Below, one piece after another: positions 17,601 to 26,900 of a stretch of DNA of 64,000 nt (the stretch's first letter is position 1; each line of letters begins with the position of its first letter). The stretch is taken from assembly GCA_963751595.1 (NCBI GenBank), contig CAVVVC010000006.1, positions 1 through 64,000 on the forward strand. The letters run 5' to 3'. The notes below the pieces were generated by a model. That model saw only the letters and a list, made by a program, of their open reading frames with translations. It ran no database searches and was not told the DNA's origin. Source of the stretch: JAHEGP01 sp963751595 (GTDB taxonomy: Bacteria > Pseudomonadota > Gammaproteobacteria > Pseudomonadales > JAHEGP01). A program made the translations under genes and the position numbers.

Positions 17601-19055
17601 GTGAAGCTGGTATCTGAAGCCGGTGTCGGCACGATTGCGGTCGGTGTAGCAAAGGCTTATGCCGACTTGATTACTATTGCCGGGCACGACGGCGGTACCG
17701 GCGCCAGCCCGCTGAGTTCAGTAAAATACGCGGGCACACCGTGGGAACTGGGGCTGCGCGAAACCCATCAGGCACTGCGCGGCAACCAGCTGCGCGAGCG
17801 CATCGGTCTGCAGGTTGACGGCGGTCTGAAGACGGGTCTCGACGTGGTCAAGGCTGCCATCCTCGGTGCCGAGAGCTTTGGCTTCGGCACGCTGGCGCTG
17901 CTTGCCCTTGGCTGCAAGTACCTGCGTATCTGCCATCTCAACAATTGCGCCACCGGTATCGCAACCCAGGATGAACGCCTGCGGCGGGACCACTATGCCG
18001 GCCGCCCGCAAATGGTAATGGCGGTGTTGACCGCGATCGCAGAGGAGGTACGACAACTACTGGCCAGTCTCGGGGCGCGGAGTCTCGACGAAATCATCGG
18101 CCGAACTGAACTCCTGCAATTGCTGCCGGGAACCACACCCCAACAACGCCGCCTCGACCTGGCACCCCTGCTGTCGAACGCGGGAGTCGATGACGACAGG
18201 CCCCATCGCCGCCTGCTCGAGCGCAACCCCTCGTTCGACAAGGGCGAACTGGCCGAGCAAATGCTGGCGGATATGCAGCCATCGATAATGGCCCGCAGGC
18301 GCTCGCAGCATCACTATACACTGGCCAACTTCAACCGCTCTGTCGGCGCCCGGGTCGCCGGCGAGATCGCGCGCCACTGGGGTAACAACGGCATGGCCGC
18401 GACACCCATCGAGGTCAAACTTACCGGTACCGCCGGCCAGAGCTTTGGCGTGTGGAATGCCGGCGGCTTGAACATGACCCTGGAAGGCGACGCCAACGAC
18501 TATGTTGGCAAAGGTATGGCCGGCGGGCGTCTGGTGATCTTCCCACCCGCTGTTCGCGGATTCGAGAGCCAACACAATGTGATCATCGGCAATACCTGTC
18601 TTTACGGTGCCACCGGCGGCACCCTGTATGCGGCGGGCATTGCCGGCGAGCGCTTTGCCGTGCGCAATTCCGGCGCCATTGCCGTGGTCGAGGGAGCAGG
18701 CGACCATTGCTGTGAATACATGACTGGCGGCCTGGTGATCGTGCTGGGCGATACCGGGGTCAATTTTGGCGCCGGTATGACCGGCGGTTTCGCCTTTGTC
18801 CTCGACCCTAACGCCAGCCTGGCGCAACGCTGCAATACCGAATTTGTCGACGTCCATACGCTGGAAACAGAGGCCGCGGCGGGGCATCGCAGCTTACTGC
18901 TGGCAACCCTCAACGACTATGTTGCAGCAACACGCAGTCGCTGGGCACAATCAATCATCGATGATTTTCCACGGCATATCGGCAGCTTCCGCCTGGTCAA
19001 ACCTACCAGAATGGCCATGGATGAACTCTTGCATGCTGTCTCCGCGGCGGCATAA
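14601..19055 (+). CDS. gltB: Glutamate synthase (NADPH) large subunit
   Basis: Predicted 1484-aa enzyme. I chose the ATG at 14601 (GGGAGG 12 bases upstream) although the frame is open to 14502. A short propeptide precedes the Ntn-type glutaminase nucleophile Cys20 in HDSCGFG. The order is glutamine amidotransferase (to about 430), central domain, FMN-binding synthase domain (GQLAGQKVNRMIAKLRYAIPG region and DGGTGASPL), the 3Fe-4S ligands in CKYLRICHLNNC, and the GltB C-terminal beta-helix with GG repeats. It makes glutamate from glutamine and 2-oxoglutarate. The small subunit gltD, usually directly downstream, is absent here; the next gene is an unrelated convergent one. Confidence 0.96.
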   Translation: MLHANHNSGLYRPAFEHDSCGFGMICQMDGEASHELVQSAIKALSRLSHRGAVAADGKSGDGCGLLMKIPTGFFRAIAAEHDIALAPLFAVGMVFLSRAAESADMERQRLQRELEKQGLGVAGWRVVPVNTDALGDSAIETLPRIEQIFVNIPFNDDIELGERKLFLAKRKARKFIKTSDAAFHIVSLSTRVTCYKGLVMPHKLPLLYPDLDDPRLHSALCIFHQRFSTNTWPEWRLAQPFRYLAHNGEINTIQGNRNWAQARSRAFESPLIPGMKDIRPWLSLAGSDSYSLDNMLETLVAGGMDLLKAMRLLIPRAWQNDATMDPELRAFYEYHAMHAEAWDGPAGIVLTDGRYAACTMDRNGLRPARYVITRDRLLILASEMGVSDIDPQRVLRKGRLSPGDMLAVDTSNGELLAPAAIENRLKREHPYREWLRRRAVYLAPGDSLGGELMSLPPARCKHYQKMFQLSREELDEVIRVVMESGQEASASMGDDTPLPVFSSRVRSLYDYFRQQFAQVTNPPIDSLREQSVMSLQTCFGPQQNIFTPAEAHAARVVTPSPVLSSDEYSQLLAQAQYAHQRIDLNYTDAMDLETAIRNICYQAEKAVWSGATILVLSDRALAPGKLPLHATLATGAVHHHLINIGLRCRANLVVETATTRNPHEFAVLVGLGATAIFPYFAYQCILQLAGSPAGPEGALDEMARYRRGINKGLYKILSKMGISTISSYRGAQLFEALGLASEVAELCFKGIQCRIEGTGFAELESAQRQLADQAFKPRVAMEHGGYNKYVHGGEYHAFNPGVVQALGRFSRSKLPTDYRNYADLVNRRPAMAPRDLMTLKPGGKPLALDQVEPVTAILKRFESGAMSLGALSPEAHESLAMAMNRLGGLSNSGEGGEDPKRYGTETESRIKQIASGRFGVTPHYLVNARVLQIKIAQGAKPGEGGQLAGQKVNRMIAKLRYAIPGTTLISPPPHHDIYSIEDLAQLIFDLKQVNPDALVSVKLVSEAGVGTIAVGVAKAYADLITIAGHDGGTGASPLSSVKYAGTPWELGLRETHQALRGNQLRERIGLQVDGGLKTGLDVVKAAILGAESFGFGTLALLALGCKYLRICHLNNCATGIATQDERLRRDHYAGRPQMVMAVLTAIAEEVRQLLASLGARSLDEIIGRTELLQLLPGTTPQQRRLDLAPLLSNAGVDDDRPHRRLLERNPSFDKGELAEQMLADMQPSIMARRRSQHHYTLANFNRSVGARVAGEIARHWGNNGMAATPIEVKLTGTAGQSFGVWNAGGLNMTLEGDANDYVGKGMAGGRLVIFPPAVRGFESQHNVIIGNTCLYGATGGTLYAAGIAGERFAVRNSGAIAVVEGAGDHCCEYMTGGLVIVLGDTGVNFGAGMTGGFAFVLDPNASLAQRCNTEFVDVHTLETEAAAGHRSLLLATLNDYVAATRSRWAQSIIDDFPRHIGSFRLVKPTRMAMDELLHAVSAAA

Positions 19056-19066
19056 AACCGGGTACC

Positions 19067-20947
19067 TCAGCCGCCCGGTCGATACCAGATTGGCGAAGAA
19101 TAGGCCCGCTCCTGGATAGTATCGGGGTGCCCCGGCGCGGACTCCAGGCCCAGCGCTACAGCATCGAGCAGCGAGTGACGCGCCGTGGGGATCTGCAGTA
19201 CCCGCACATAGTAAAACGCCGACTGGCTGGGATCGAACCGGGGATCGCGCCAGAACGCGGCCAGTTGGGTTGCGCCGATGGTATTGGCTACTTTTCCGGT
19301 TCGGCGATCGACCGCATCTCCCACCGGTGGCAGGCGGCCGTCAGGGTCCAGCACCCGAGACCCCGACCAGGCAATATCGTAGACTTGCTCCCTGTTCTGG
19401 CCGCTGGCGTCCAGCCAACCCTTGACGATCTGGATGCGATCGAGGTTGGCCTCCACCGGGTCCTTGCTCGCGGCAACCACAAAGGCGGGTGCAGCATCCA
19501 GGGCGCGGAGCTCGCCGCCCATGGGCACCGCCCCGCGGGCAAGCAGATCCTGTAAACCAGGGTGCAAATCATCTTCGCTCAGGTCACCGGCGCCATAAAA
19601 CTGCAGGGTGATACGCGGGCCGGTGGTGGCGTAGACCTCGCGCCGCTGGATGGCGGCCAGTATGGCGGCGCGGGTATTGTCCGCGGCCCAGACCGCGGCA
19701 AGCCCGGCAGCCGACATCGACCAACCGTCCGCCGCCGGGCCGTCGCTGATCACCCGGGCTCGCTTGTTGGCCGGGATCGAGTCTGTCGCCATCTTGCCGT
19801 GAAAATTATTCTCCTCGAAGGAGGAAAGGCCGGTATGCGAATCGCTCGATCCAATCACACCAAACTGAAAGGGATTTTGACCCTGCCGTTTTTCCACCTG
19901 CAAACCCAGGCCCAGGGCCGGACGAATAAAGTCCCCTGGCCGGGGTTGGTATTCAGTCCACCTGCGCTGGATATAGAAGGGGTAATTTTCGAAGTCGGCA
20001 AACGGGTCGCCCGGAGAAAACAGGGGGTGGGTTTCCGAGTCGCCCTTGATCTGGGTAATTTCCACCACCCGCTCCCACTTCCCCCGTTGTGCGATCGTGT
20101 TAGCGTCCAGCCCTTCGCCGCGCAAGCTGGTCTCGGCAAACATCATGCCCTTGGAGATATTGGAGTTGTGGGGAATTGCGGTGAATCCGGCGCCGGTTGC
20201 AGCGCTGGTCGCCTCCAGCCAGGCCCATAAATCCTCGGGAAATGCGCCGTCGTCAAAGCCAAAGGGCCTGAACTGGCTTGCGGTTTCGGCGTTGCTGTCA
20301 GTAATGACGACCCGGTGCAAGTTGGCACCACCGGGGGTAGCGCTCCACTCCCAGCCGATGAGGGCACTGAAAACGCCGGGCTCGTTATAAGCATCCGCCG
20401 CTTCGGTAATGTCGCGCCAGGCGTCGGCTTCCACCTGGTCGGGCATCGGCAACAGTCGAATACTATCGTCCCCGAGGGTCGCCGCGGTTGCCTCCTCCAG
20501 GGGCGTCAGGTCGGGATCCGGCAATCGCTCGATGAATACCGACGAGCCCTCGCCCCTGTCAATCGCACGATTGAGGAAGTAAGCCGCTAGCCATGCCTTA
20601 AGGCTTGCCAACGGCCCGAGCCCGCCGGTGTCGACACCATTGCGGTGCACGTTGCGAATCTGGCCGAGGAACTCCGCATGGTCCGAAACCACGAGGAAGT
20701 CCAGGGGCGCAGTCATCTGCACCCGTGCTTTGTGGTAGGGATGCTCCACCGGCAAGCCCCTGGCGTAGCGGTATGCCGTATCCGGGCCAGCCGAAGTGTT
20801 GTTGAAGACGTAGGCATCGAAGGAATAGCTGGTATGCAGGTGGGTGTCTCCCCAAAGCAGTTGGCGCTCGGCAGCAGCGGCCATTGGCAGACCACCCAGA
20901 AACAGCAAAACCCCGACGCGGCGCCCCCTGGCCATTTGCCGTATCAT
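19067..20947 (-). CDS. DUF3604 secreted protein
   Basis: Predicted 626-aa protein from the ATG at 20947, which has AGGGGC just upstream and opens with a signal peptide (MIRQMARGRR, then a hydrophobic run ending AAAAE). The frame is open to 21016. Metal-binding PHP-like motifs are WGDTHLHTSYSFDA and VVSDHAEFLG near the mature N-terminus, and ASATGAGFTAIPHNSN-type and GVIGSSDSHTG segments follow. The C-terminus FYYVRVLQIPT...RAYSSPIWY is diagnostic of DUF3604. The catalytic activity of the family is not settled. It converges closely on gltB (11 bp). A degraded tail of a paralogue lies at 8514-8828. Confidence 0.88.
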   Translation of the reverse strand: MIRQMARGRRVGVLLFLGGLPMAAAAERQLLWGDTHLHTSYSFDAYVFNNTSAGPDTAYRYARGLPVEHPYHKARVQMTAPLDFLVVSDHAEFLGQIRNVHRNGVDTGGLGPLASLKAWLAAYFLNRAIDRGEGSSVFIERLPDPDLTPLEEATAATLGDDSIRLLPMPDQVEADAWRDITEAADAYNEPGVFSALIGWEWSATPGGANLHRVVITDSNAETASQFRPFGFDDGAFPEDLWAWLEATSAATGAGFTAIPHNSNISKGMMFAETSLRGEGLDANTIAQRGKWERVVEITQIKGDSETHPLFSPGDPFADFENYPFYIQRRWTEYQPRPGDFIRPALGLGLQVEKRQGQNPFQFGVIGSSDSHTGLSSFEENNFHGKMATDSIPANKRARVISDGPAADGWSMSAAGLAAVWAADNTRAAILAAIQRREVYATTGPRITLQFYGAGDLSEDDLHPGLQDLLARGAVPMGGELRALDAAPAFVVAASKDPVEANLDRIQIVKGWLDASGQNREQVYDIAWSGSRVLDPDGRLPPVGDAVDRRTGKVANTIGATQLAAFWRDPRFDPSQSAFYYVRVLQIPTARHSLLDAVALGLESAPGHPDTIQERAYSSPIWYRPGG

Positions 20948-20991
20948 GCCCCTACAGTAACCCCGCAGCATCCTGCCCAAGGCACCCTTCG

Positions 20992-21855
20992 ATGAGTTTC
21001 TTGTATCATTCGGCACTGCGTTGCCCCCACGATAAGCTGCCCCTGCAACAGATCGGCACCGCCCTGCACTGCAGCGCCGGCCACCACTTCGATATTGCCC
21101 GCCAGGGTTACGTCAATCTACTTGGCCCTAATGATAAGCGCTCCCGTGACCCGGGCGATAGCAAAGCGATGGTGGCGGCGCGGCGGGCTTTTCTGCAGGC
21201 AGGGTACTACCGGCCCCTGACCGAAAGCCTGGCCAGTATGCTGCAGGCGAAACTCGAGGAAGGTACGGTAATGGTGGATGCGGGTTGTGGCGATGGCTAT
21301 TACGCCGATCAACTGTATCGACAAGCGGACACGGCGGGATGTGCCAAACCCACCATCATTGGCTTCGACATCTCTAAGTGGGCCATGCAACTGGCGGCGC
21401 GCTCGCAGGCGGCGACCTGGATGGTAGCCAGCAACCGCAAGATTCCCCTGGCCGACCAAAGCGCCGATATCGTAATGAGCGTATTTGGATTTCCGCACTA
21501 TTCTGAGTTTGCACGCATCCTCAAACCCGGTGGCCTGTTACTGTTGGTGGAGCCCGGCCCAGACCATCTGCTCGAGTTGCGCACACTGCTCTACGAATCG
21601 TTGAAGGCATACCGGGGAAACAGCCTGCAGGCTGCCAGCGCCAGCGGCTTCAAAGCCGTCAGCCGTCGCGAAACGCGTTTTGAGACTAAGGAGCTTCGAC
21701 AGGAAGCGATTGCAAACCTGCTCGCGATGACGCCCCACCTCTACCGGGCTGGACACGCCGGCAGGCAGCGCGTGAGCGCATTGCAATCGTTGGCACTGAC
21801 GGTGGATGTGAAATTCAGCCTGTTGCAAACCCCGGCATTGCCCTGGGGCGCCTGA
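20992..21855 (+). CDS. rlmA: 23S rRNA (guanine-N1-)-methyltransferase
   Basis: Predicted 287-aa enzyme closely matching RlmA, which methylates G745 of 23S rRNA. After the N-terminal zinc module come the signatures GYVNLL, KRSRDPGDSKAMVAARRAFL and the SAM motif VDAGCGDGYYADQL, all in family order. In the E. coli zinc module the ligands are C5, C8, C21 and H25; the aligned residues here are C11, D14, C27 and H31, so the second cysteine is replaced by Asp. The start at 20992 is chosen because the frame upstream (to 20884) overlaps the divergent DUF3604 gene. The two divergent starts are only 44 bp apart. Confidence 0.92.
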   Translation: MSFLYHSALRCPHDKLPLQQIGTALHCSAGHHFDIARQGYVNLLGPNDKRSRDPGDSKAMVAARRAFLQAGYYRPLTESLASMLQAKLEEGTVMVDAGCGDGYYADQLYRQADTAGCAKPTIIGFDISKWAMQLAARSQAATWMVASNRKIPLADQSADIVMSVFGFPHYSEFARILKPGGLLLLVEPGPDHLLELRTLLYESLKAYRGNSLQAASASGFKAVSRRETRFETKELRQEAIANLLAMTPHLYRAGHAGRQRVSALQSLALTVDVKFSLLQTPALPWGA

Positions 21856-21863
21856 GCGTCCGG

Positions 21864-21895
21864 GGAGGCCGCAGCGCTGGCGCGCAACGGCCTCC
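21864..21895. terminator. Hairpin between convergent genes
   Basis: GGAGGCCG (21864-21871) pairs with CGGCCTCC (21888-21895) across a 16-base loop, between the convergent ends of rlmA and the chalcone-isomerase-like gene. There is no T tract on either strand. Confidence 0.35.
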
Positions 21896-21914
21896 CGGCA
21901 CTTGGGCTTGGTAC

Positions 21915-22472
21915 CTATTTACCGAGCATGCCGTCCTTGAGGGGTTTTTGCACCGGGTCTTCACCCAGCCAGATTGCGAACACCGCTTTTTTGAAATCCA
22001 TGCCGCCATCAATGGTCTTTTTCAAGCTGCCGTTCTTGAAGATTTCCATGCCCTTGCCGGGCACGTTGGCGATATCGAAGGTGTCGCCTTCCTTGATTTC
22101 TTCGCGGAACACATTGATGAACGCATCAACTGAATCCTGGATCGGCTCCATGTTTCCACCGGTGGCTTTCTCCAGTCCCTCCAGCGTCGCGTCTTCCATC
22201 TTTTCGCTGGTGATCAAGCCGGAAACCATTTCCAGTCGAATCGCCATGGGCTCGTCTGCGGCAATAATGGCAGCAGCGTCGGAGCTCTTCGCGGGGAGAT
22301 AGAGGGCGCCCTTGTAGATTTTCATCATCATCATCTTGCGCAAACCCTCGCCGTTGAGCACGAGTGCATTGCCGTCAACATCCAGGGTCTCGGGAATATC
22401 AGCCTGCAGTGGCAGCGCGATGCCCACCGTGACCACCAATCCGACGAGCCAACGAATCACAGCCTTCTTCAT
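21915..22472 (-). CDS. Chalcone-isomerase-like periplasmic protein
   Basis: Predicted 185-aa protein with a signal peptide (MKKAVIRWLVGLVVTVGIALPLQA, cleavage likely after QA). The mature part fits the bacterial chalcone-isomerase-like family (PF16036 type): VLNGEGLRKMMMMKIYKGALYLP, then MVSGLITSEKM, then GDTFDIANVPGKGMEIFKNG, and a C-terminal IWLGEDPVQKPLKDGMLG. Bacterial members have no demonstrated isomerase activity and are thought to bind fatty acids or other ligands. GAGG lies 10 bases before the ATG. It is divergent from the RND operon. Confidence 0.8.
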   Translation of the reverse strand: MKKAVIRWLVGLVVTVGIALPLQADIPETLDVDGNALVLNGEGLRKMMMMKIYKGALYLPAKSSDAAAIIAADEPMAIRLEMVSGLITSEKMEDATLEGLEKATGGNMEPIQDSVDAFINVFREEIKEGDTFDIANVPGKGMEIFKNGSLKKTIDGGMDFKKAVFAIWLGEDPVQKPLKDGMLGK

Positions 22473-22569
22473 TATTTAAGTCCTCTTGCTTTTTGTTGTT
22501 AGATTCAGAGTTGCGCTTTGCTTATGTTATGTCCACTTTCGGAGGCGCACCCCCTAGGTAACAGCTTGA

Positions 22570-22600
22570 GGTTACCACATCCTGTCCGTGTTGTGGTACC
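22570..22600. promoter_or_regulatory. Imperfect palindrome upstream of RND efflux genes
   Basis: GGTTACCACA (22570-22579) faces TTGTGGTACC (22591-22600) around an 11-base centre in the 333-bp space between the divergent chalcone-isomerase-like gene and the RND operon. The arms differ by one inserted T. It has the size of a TetR/MarR-type operator, but no such regulator gene adjoins it. I see no other feature in 22473-22805. Confidence 0.4.
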
Positions 22601-22805
22601 TTGTAAAAGCGTTACCAATCAGGGGCTAGTGCTCGTTTTTTGGTGCCAAAAGCATGGGCCCCGCCGGGATCAAACCACGGCAAATGCGCTGCGAAAACCG
22701 CGCGAAGCAGGATTGCAGAACAGTCGGAAAATAAAAAACGATACCCCGGTCTCTCCTCGAAGATAACGAGTTCAGACTTCTGCCAAACCACATGGAGGCT
22801 ATCCA

Positions 22806-23948
22806 ATGAACCCAGCTCGTAAGCTCTTTACGGCCTGTCTTTTCGCTACAGTAATTATCGGCTGTGGCAAGCAAGAGCCGGCGGCTCCGGACGCCTCTGC
22901 CGAACCGGTCGCGAGGCCGGTTGCGGCCAGCTCCGTGGTCGAGGCCCAGCGGCGCACACTGCGGCCCGGCTTCAGGCTTCCCGGGGTTATCGAGGCGGTG
23001 CAAAGTGCTTCCATCCGCCCGGAGATCTCCGCAACCCTGAGAGCCACTCACTTCGCGCCCGGGGACCTGGTGGAAAAGGGCCAGCTGCTGGTCGAACTCG
23101 ATGACGCCAAATACGTTGCCGCTGTCAATGCCGCCAGGGCGCAGTTGCAGTCGGCCCAAGCCAGCGCGACACAGGCACGGTCCAACTGGGAGCGCGCCAA
23201 AAAGCTGCGACCCCAGGGTTACATCTCCGAGTTGGACTTTGACAAGGCCAAGGCCTCCCTCGACACCAGCTCCGCGGCGATTGCCTCCGCTGAAGCGAAA
23301 CTGGAACAGGCTGAGCTGGACCTCAAGCACACCAAAATCTATGCGCCCTACAGCGGTCGGATCAGTAAGAGCAATTATGCCATGGGTGACCTGATCGTCC
23401 CGTCTGGACCGAATTCGCCGCCAATCTTCGAGCTGGTACAACTGGATCCCATCTACGCCTCCGCCAGTGTCGAACAGAGCACCTATAACAACTTCACCCT
23501 GTTTCGGCAGAAGCTGACCGATGAGGGCCTGGAGATTCCCGAAGTCACGGTGCAGCTCGAGCTTGCCGGTGACAACATCTACAACCACCAGGGCACCTTC
23601 GAGAACTGGTCGCACAGCAGCCGGGGCTCCAGTGGCACGGTCACTGGCCGTGTGCTGTTCCCCAATCCCAATGGCCTGCTGTTGCCCGGCACCAATGTCA
23701 CCATAGTCGGTAAGGCCCAACAGGCGATGGAAAGGGTGGTGGTGCCCCAGCGAGCCGTCAGCCAGGACCAGCAGGGGCACTACGTGATGGTGATCGACGA
23801 CGACAACACCGTGCAGCGCAGGAATATCAAGGTGGGTGCCCGCGAAGGCAAGGACTGGGCGGTGCGCACCGGGGTCGAAGATGGCGACAGGGTGATTGCA
23901 GAGGGCGCCAACACCTTCAAGCCGGGGACCAAGGTCGAAATCAAGTAA
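22806..23948 (+). CDS. RND efflux periplasmic adaptor (membrane fusion) lipoprotein
   Basis: Predicted 380-aa lipoprotein with signal and lipobox VIIGC at Cys20. A lipoyl half-motif, an alpha hairpin (residues about 100-150, rich in Ala, Gln and Lys), the second half-motif and the beta-barrel appear in AcrA/MexA order: LPGVIEAVQSASIRPEISA, FAPGDLVEKGQLLVELDDA, then KIYAPYSGRISKSNYAMGDL. It links the inner-membrane pump encoded 43 bp downstream with an outer-membrane channel, for which no gene is present here. The substrate is unknown. Confidence 0.93.
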   Translation: MNPARKLFTACLFATVIIGCGKQEPAAPDASAEPVARPVAASSVVEAQRRTLRPGFRLPGVIEAVQSASIRPEISATLRATHFAPGDLVEKGQLLVELDDAKYVAAVNAARAQLQSAQASATQARSNWERAKKLRPQGYISELDFDKAKASLDTSSAAIASAEAKLEQAELDLKHTKIYAPYSGRISKSNYAMGDLIVPSGPNSPPIFELVQLDPIYASASVEQSTYNNFTLFRQKLTDEGLEIPEVTVQLELAGDNIYNHQGTFENWSHSSRGSSGTVTGRVLFPNPNGLLLPGTNVTIVGKAQQAMERVVVPQRAVSQDQQGHYVMVIDDDNTVQRRNIKVGAREGKDWAVRTGVEDGDRVIAEGANTFKPGTKVEIK

Positions 23949-23991
23949 GCGCACCGAGCGGCAGCCAATAACAACACGTCACGGAGGCACC

Positions 23992-26900
23992 ATGAGCCCG
24001 CAGTTCTTTATCCGCCGTCCGCGCTTTGCGCTGGTAGTTTCAATCCTGATCACCATTTTCGGCATCATCGCCACACTCGTCATGCCGGTGGATCAGTACC
24101 CGGATATATCGGCCCCCAAAATCGTGGTCAGAGCCAACTATCCCGGCGCCAGCGCAGAGACGGTCAAGGAAGCGCTCGCCAGCCCGATTGAAGATCAGGT
24201 CAACGGCGCCGAGGGCATGGTCTACATGTCGTCGAAGTCGGCCAGCGACGGTAGCTACACCCTCACCGTCACCTTCGACATCAGCGTCGATGCCTCGCTG
24301 GCACAGGTGGATGTGCAGAACCGGGTTGCCCTCGCCGAGCCCCAACTGCCGGCTGAAGTCCGACAGCGTGGGGTCAGCGTCAAGAAGCGCTCATCCGATA
24401 TGCTGATGGTGGTCAGTCTCTTCTCCCCCGATGACAGCCTCGACGGCATATTCCTCTCCAATTACACCAGCCTGAACATTGCTTCGGAGCTTGGTCGCGT
24501 GGAGGGCGTGGGTGAGGCCTCCATCATCGGCGCACTCGACTACGGCATGCGGGTGTGGCTGGACCCGATAAAACTGGCGGCCAATAAAATCAGCGTGAGC
24601 CAGGTGCTCGGCGCGATCAAGGAACAAAATGTGCAGGCGGCAGTGGGCCAGCTCGGCGGCCCCCCGAACCCCGATACTACCCAGTTTCAGTATGTGCTGA
24701 AGACCAAGGGGCGCCTGCAATCCGCCGAGGAGTTCGGCGAAATCATACTCCGTGCCGACGAGCGGGGCTCAATACTGCGCCTTAGGGATGTTGGCAGGCT
24801 GGAGCTCGGCTCCCAGGTCTACAAAGGCTACGGCGAATACAACAACAAGCCCGGCGTGTTACTCGCGATCTACAAACTGTCCGACGCTAACTCCCTTGCG
24901 GTCGCCGAGTCTGTCCGAGAAAAAATGGAGGAGCTTTCAACCTATTTCCCGGCCGGTATCGAATACATTGTCGGCCACGACACGACGGAGTTTATCGAGG
25001 CTTCGCTGGACGAGACGGTCGAAACACTGATCTTCACCATTCTCCTGGTTATCTTCGTCACCTATCTGTTTCTCGGCAACGTTCGGGCAACGCTCATTCC
25101 CACGATCGCGGTACCGGTGTCGATTATCGGCACCCTGGCGGTCCTGTATTTCCTCGGCATGACCATAAATACCGTGACCCTGTTTGCATTGATTCTGGCC
25201 ATTGGGGTGGTGGTGGACGACGCCATCATTGTGGTGGAGAACGTCGAGCGCATCATGCATGACGAAGGGCTGGCGGCAAGACCCGCCACCGAGCAGGCAA
25301 TGCGGGAAGTCGCCGGGCCCATCTTCGCAACCTCCATGGTGCTGGCGGCGGTATTTGGACCCACCATGCTGTTACCGGGTATTACCGGGCAGATGTTCGC
25401 CCAGTTCGGTGCCACCCTGGTCATTTCGGTGCTGATTTCCATGATCAACGCGCTGAGCCTCAGCCCCGCCCTCTGCTCACTGCTTCTCAAATCGGAGCAC
25501 GGCGAACCCAATTTCCTGATCCGCGGCTTCAACAAGGGCTTTTCCGCCGTCACCGACGCCTATGTGGCGATTGTCCGCTGGATGGCAAACAACGTGGTGG
25601 CAAGCCTCGGCGTGATCGGCGCCCTGTTCGGCTTGCTCTTCTACCTTTTTACCCTGCTCCCGACCAGCTTCATTCCCAATGAAGACAAGGGCTTTTTTAT
25701 GGTCGATGTGCAACTCCCCGCCGCAGCTTCCCTCAACCGGACGGGCGAGTTTATGAACCAGGTCACCCAGACACTGCTGGCGGATGAAGCCATCGAAACC
25801 GTGCTGTCGGTGAATGGCTACAGTATTCTCAACACGGCCCTGCAATCCAACGCCGGGATGGTCATCGCCAAGCTCAAACCCTGGGACGAGCGCAAGGAGC
25901 CGGAGCAACACCAGTTCGCACTGCAGCAAAAGTACCAGGCCATGTTCGCACAGATGGCCGGCGCCAATGCGCTGGTCTTCGGCGCGCCTGCGATTCCGGG
26001 CCTCGGCGCTGTGGCCGGATTCTCCTACGTGGTTCAGGATACCCAGAGCCAGGGCGCGCAGAAGCTTTCCGAGGCTACCAACGCCCAGGTCATGGAAGCC
26101 ATGCAACAACCCGAAATCGTCCGTGCCTTTACCACCTTCCGGGCTGATTACCCACAAATATGGCTGGAAATAGACCGGGTCAGGGCGAAGACTCTCGGGG
26201 TGTCTATCTCCGATATTTTCCTGACCCTGCAGACCCAGATGGGCGGGTTTTACATCAACGACTTCAACCTGTTTGGTAAAACCTATCGGGTGATGGTGCA
26301 AGCGGAAGCCGAGTTCCGGCAGGAGGAAGGGGACCTCGGCAACCTCTACGTCACCAACGATAAGGGCGAGCAGATTGCGGTGACGACCTTTGTGAAGACC
26401 ATGCCGGAGCAGGGGGCAGACGTGTTGTATCGCTACAACACCTACGACTCCGCGACCATTAACGGTGTGCCCAATGCCGCCGGTGGATTCAGCTCCGGTG
26501 ATGCGATGAACGCCATGGCCGAGCTATCAAAAAACCTGCCCACCGGCTACAAGTACGACTGGACAGATTCGAGCTACGAGGAGCGCAAGTCGGGTAACAT
26601 GGCGCCCATCGCCCTGGGCATGTCGCTGCTGTTTACCTTCCTGTTTTTGGCAGCGCTGTACGAATCCTTCCTCACCCCGGTTGCCATTATCTTCTCGGTT
26701 CCCATCGCCATGATCGGAGCGCTGATCGGCCTGCTGCTGTACCAGCAGCCCCTCAGTCTCTATGGCCAGATTGGCATGGTACTACTGGTGGGGATGGCCT
26801 CGAAGACTGCGATCCTGATCGTGGAGTTCGGCAAGTCCCTGCGCGAAAGGGAGAAAATGGACCTGATCGAGGCGACCGTCGAAGCCGCCCGCTTGCGTTT

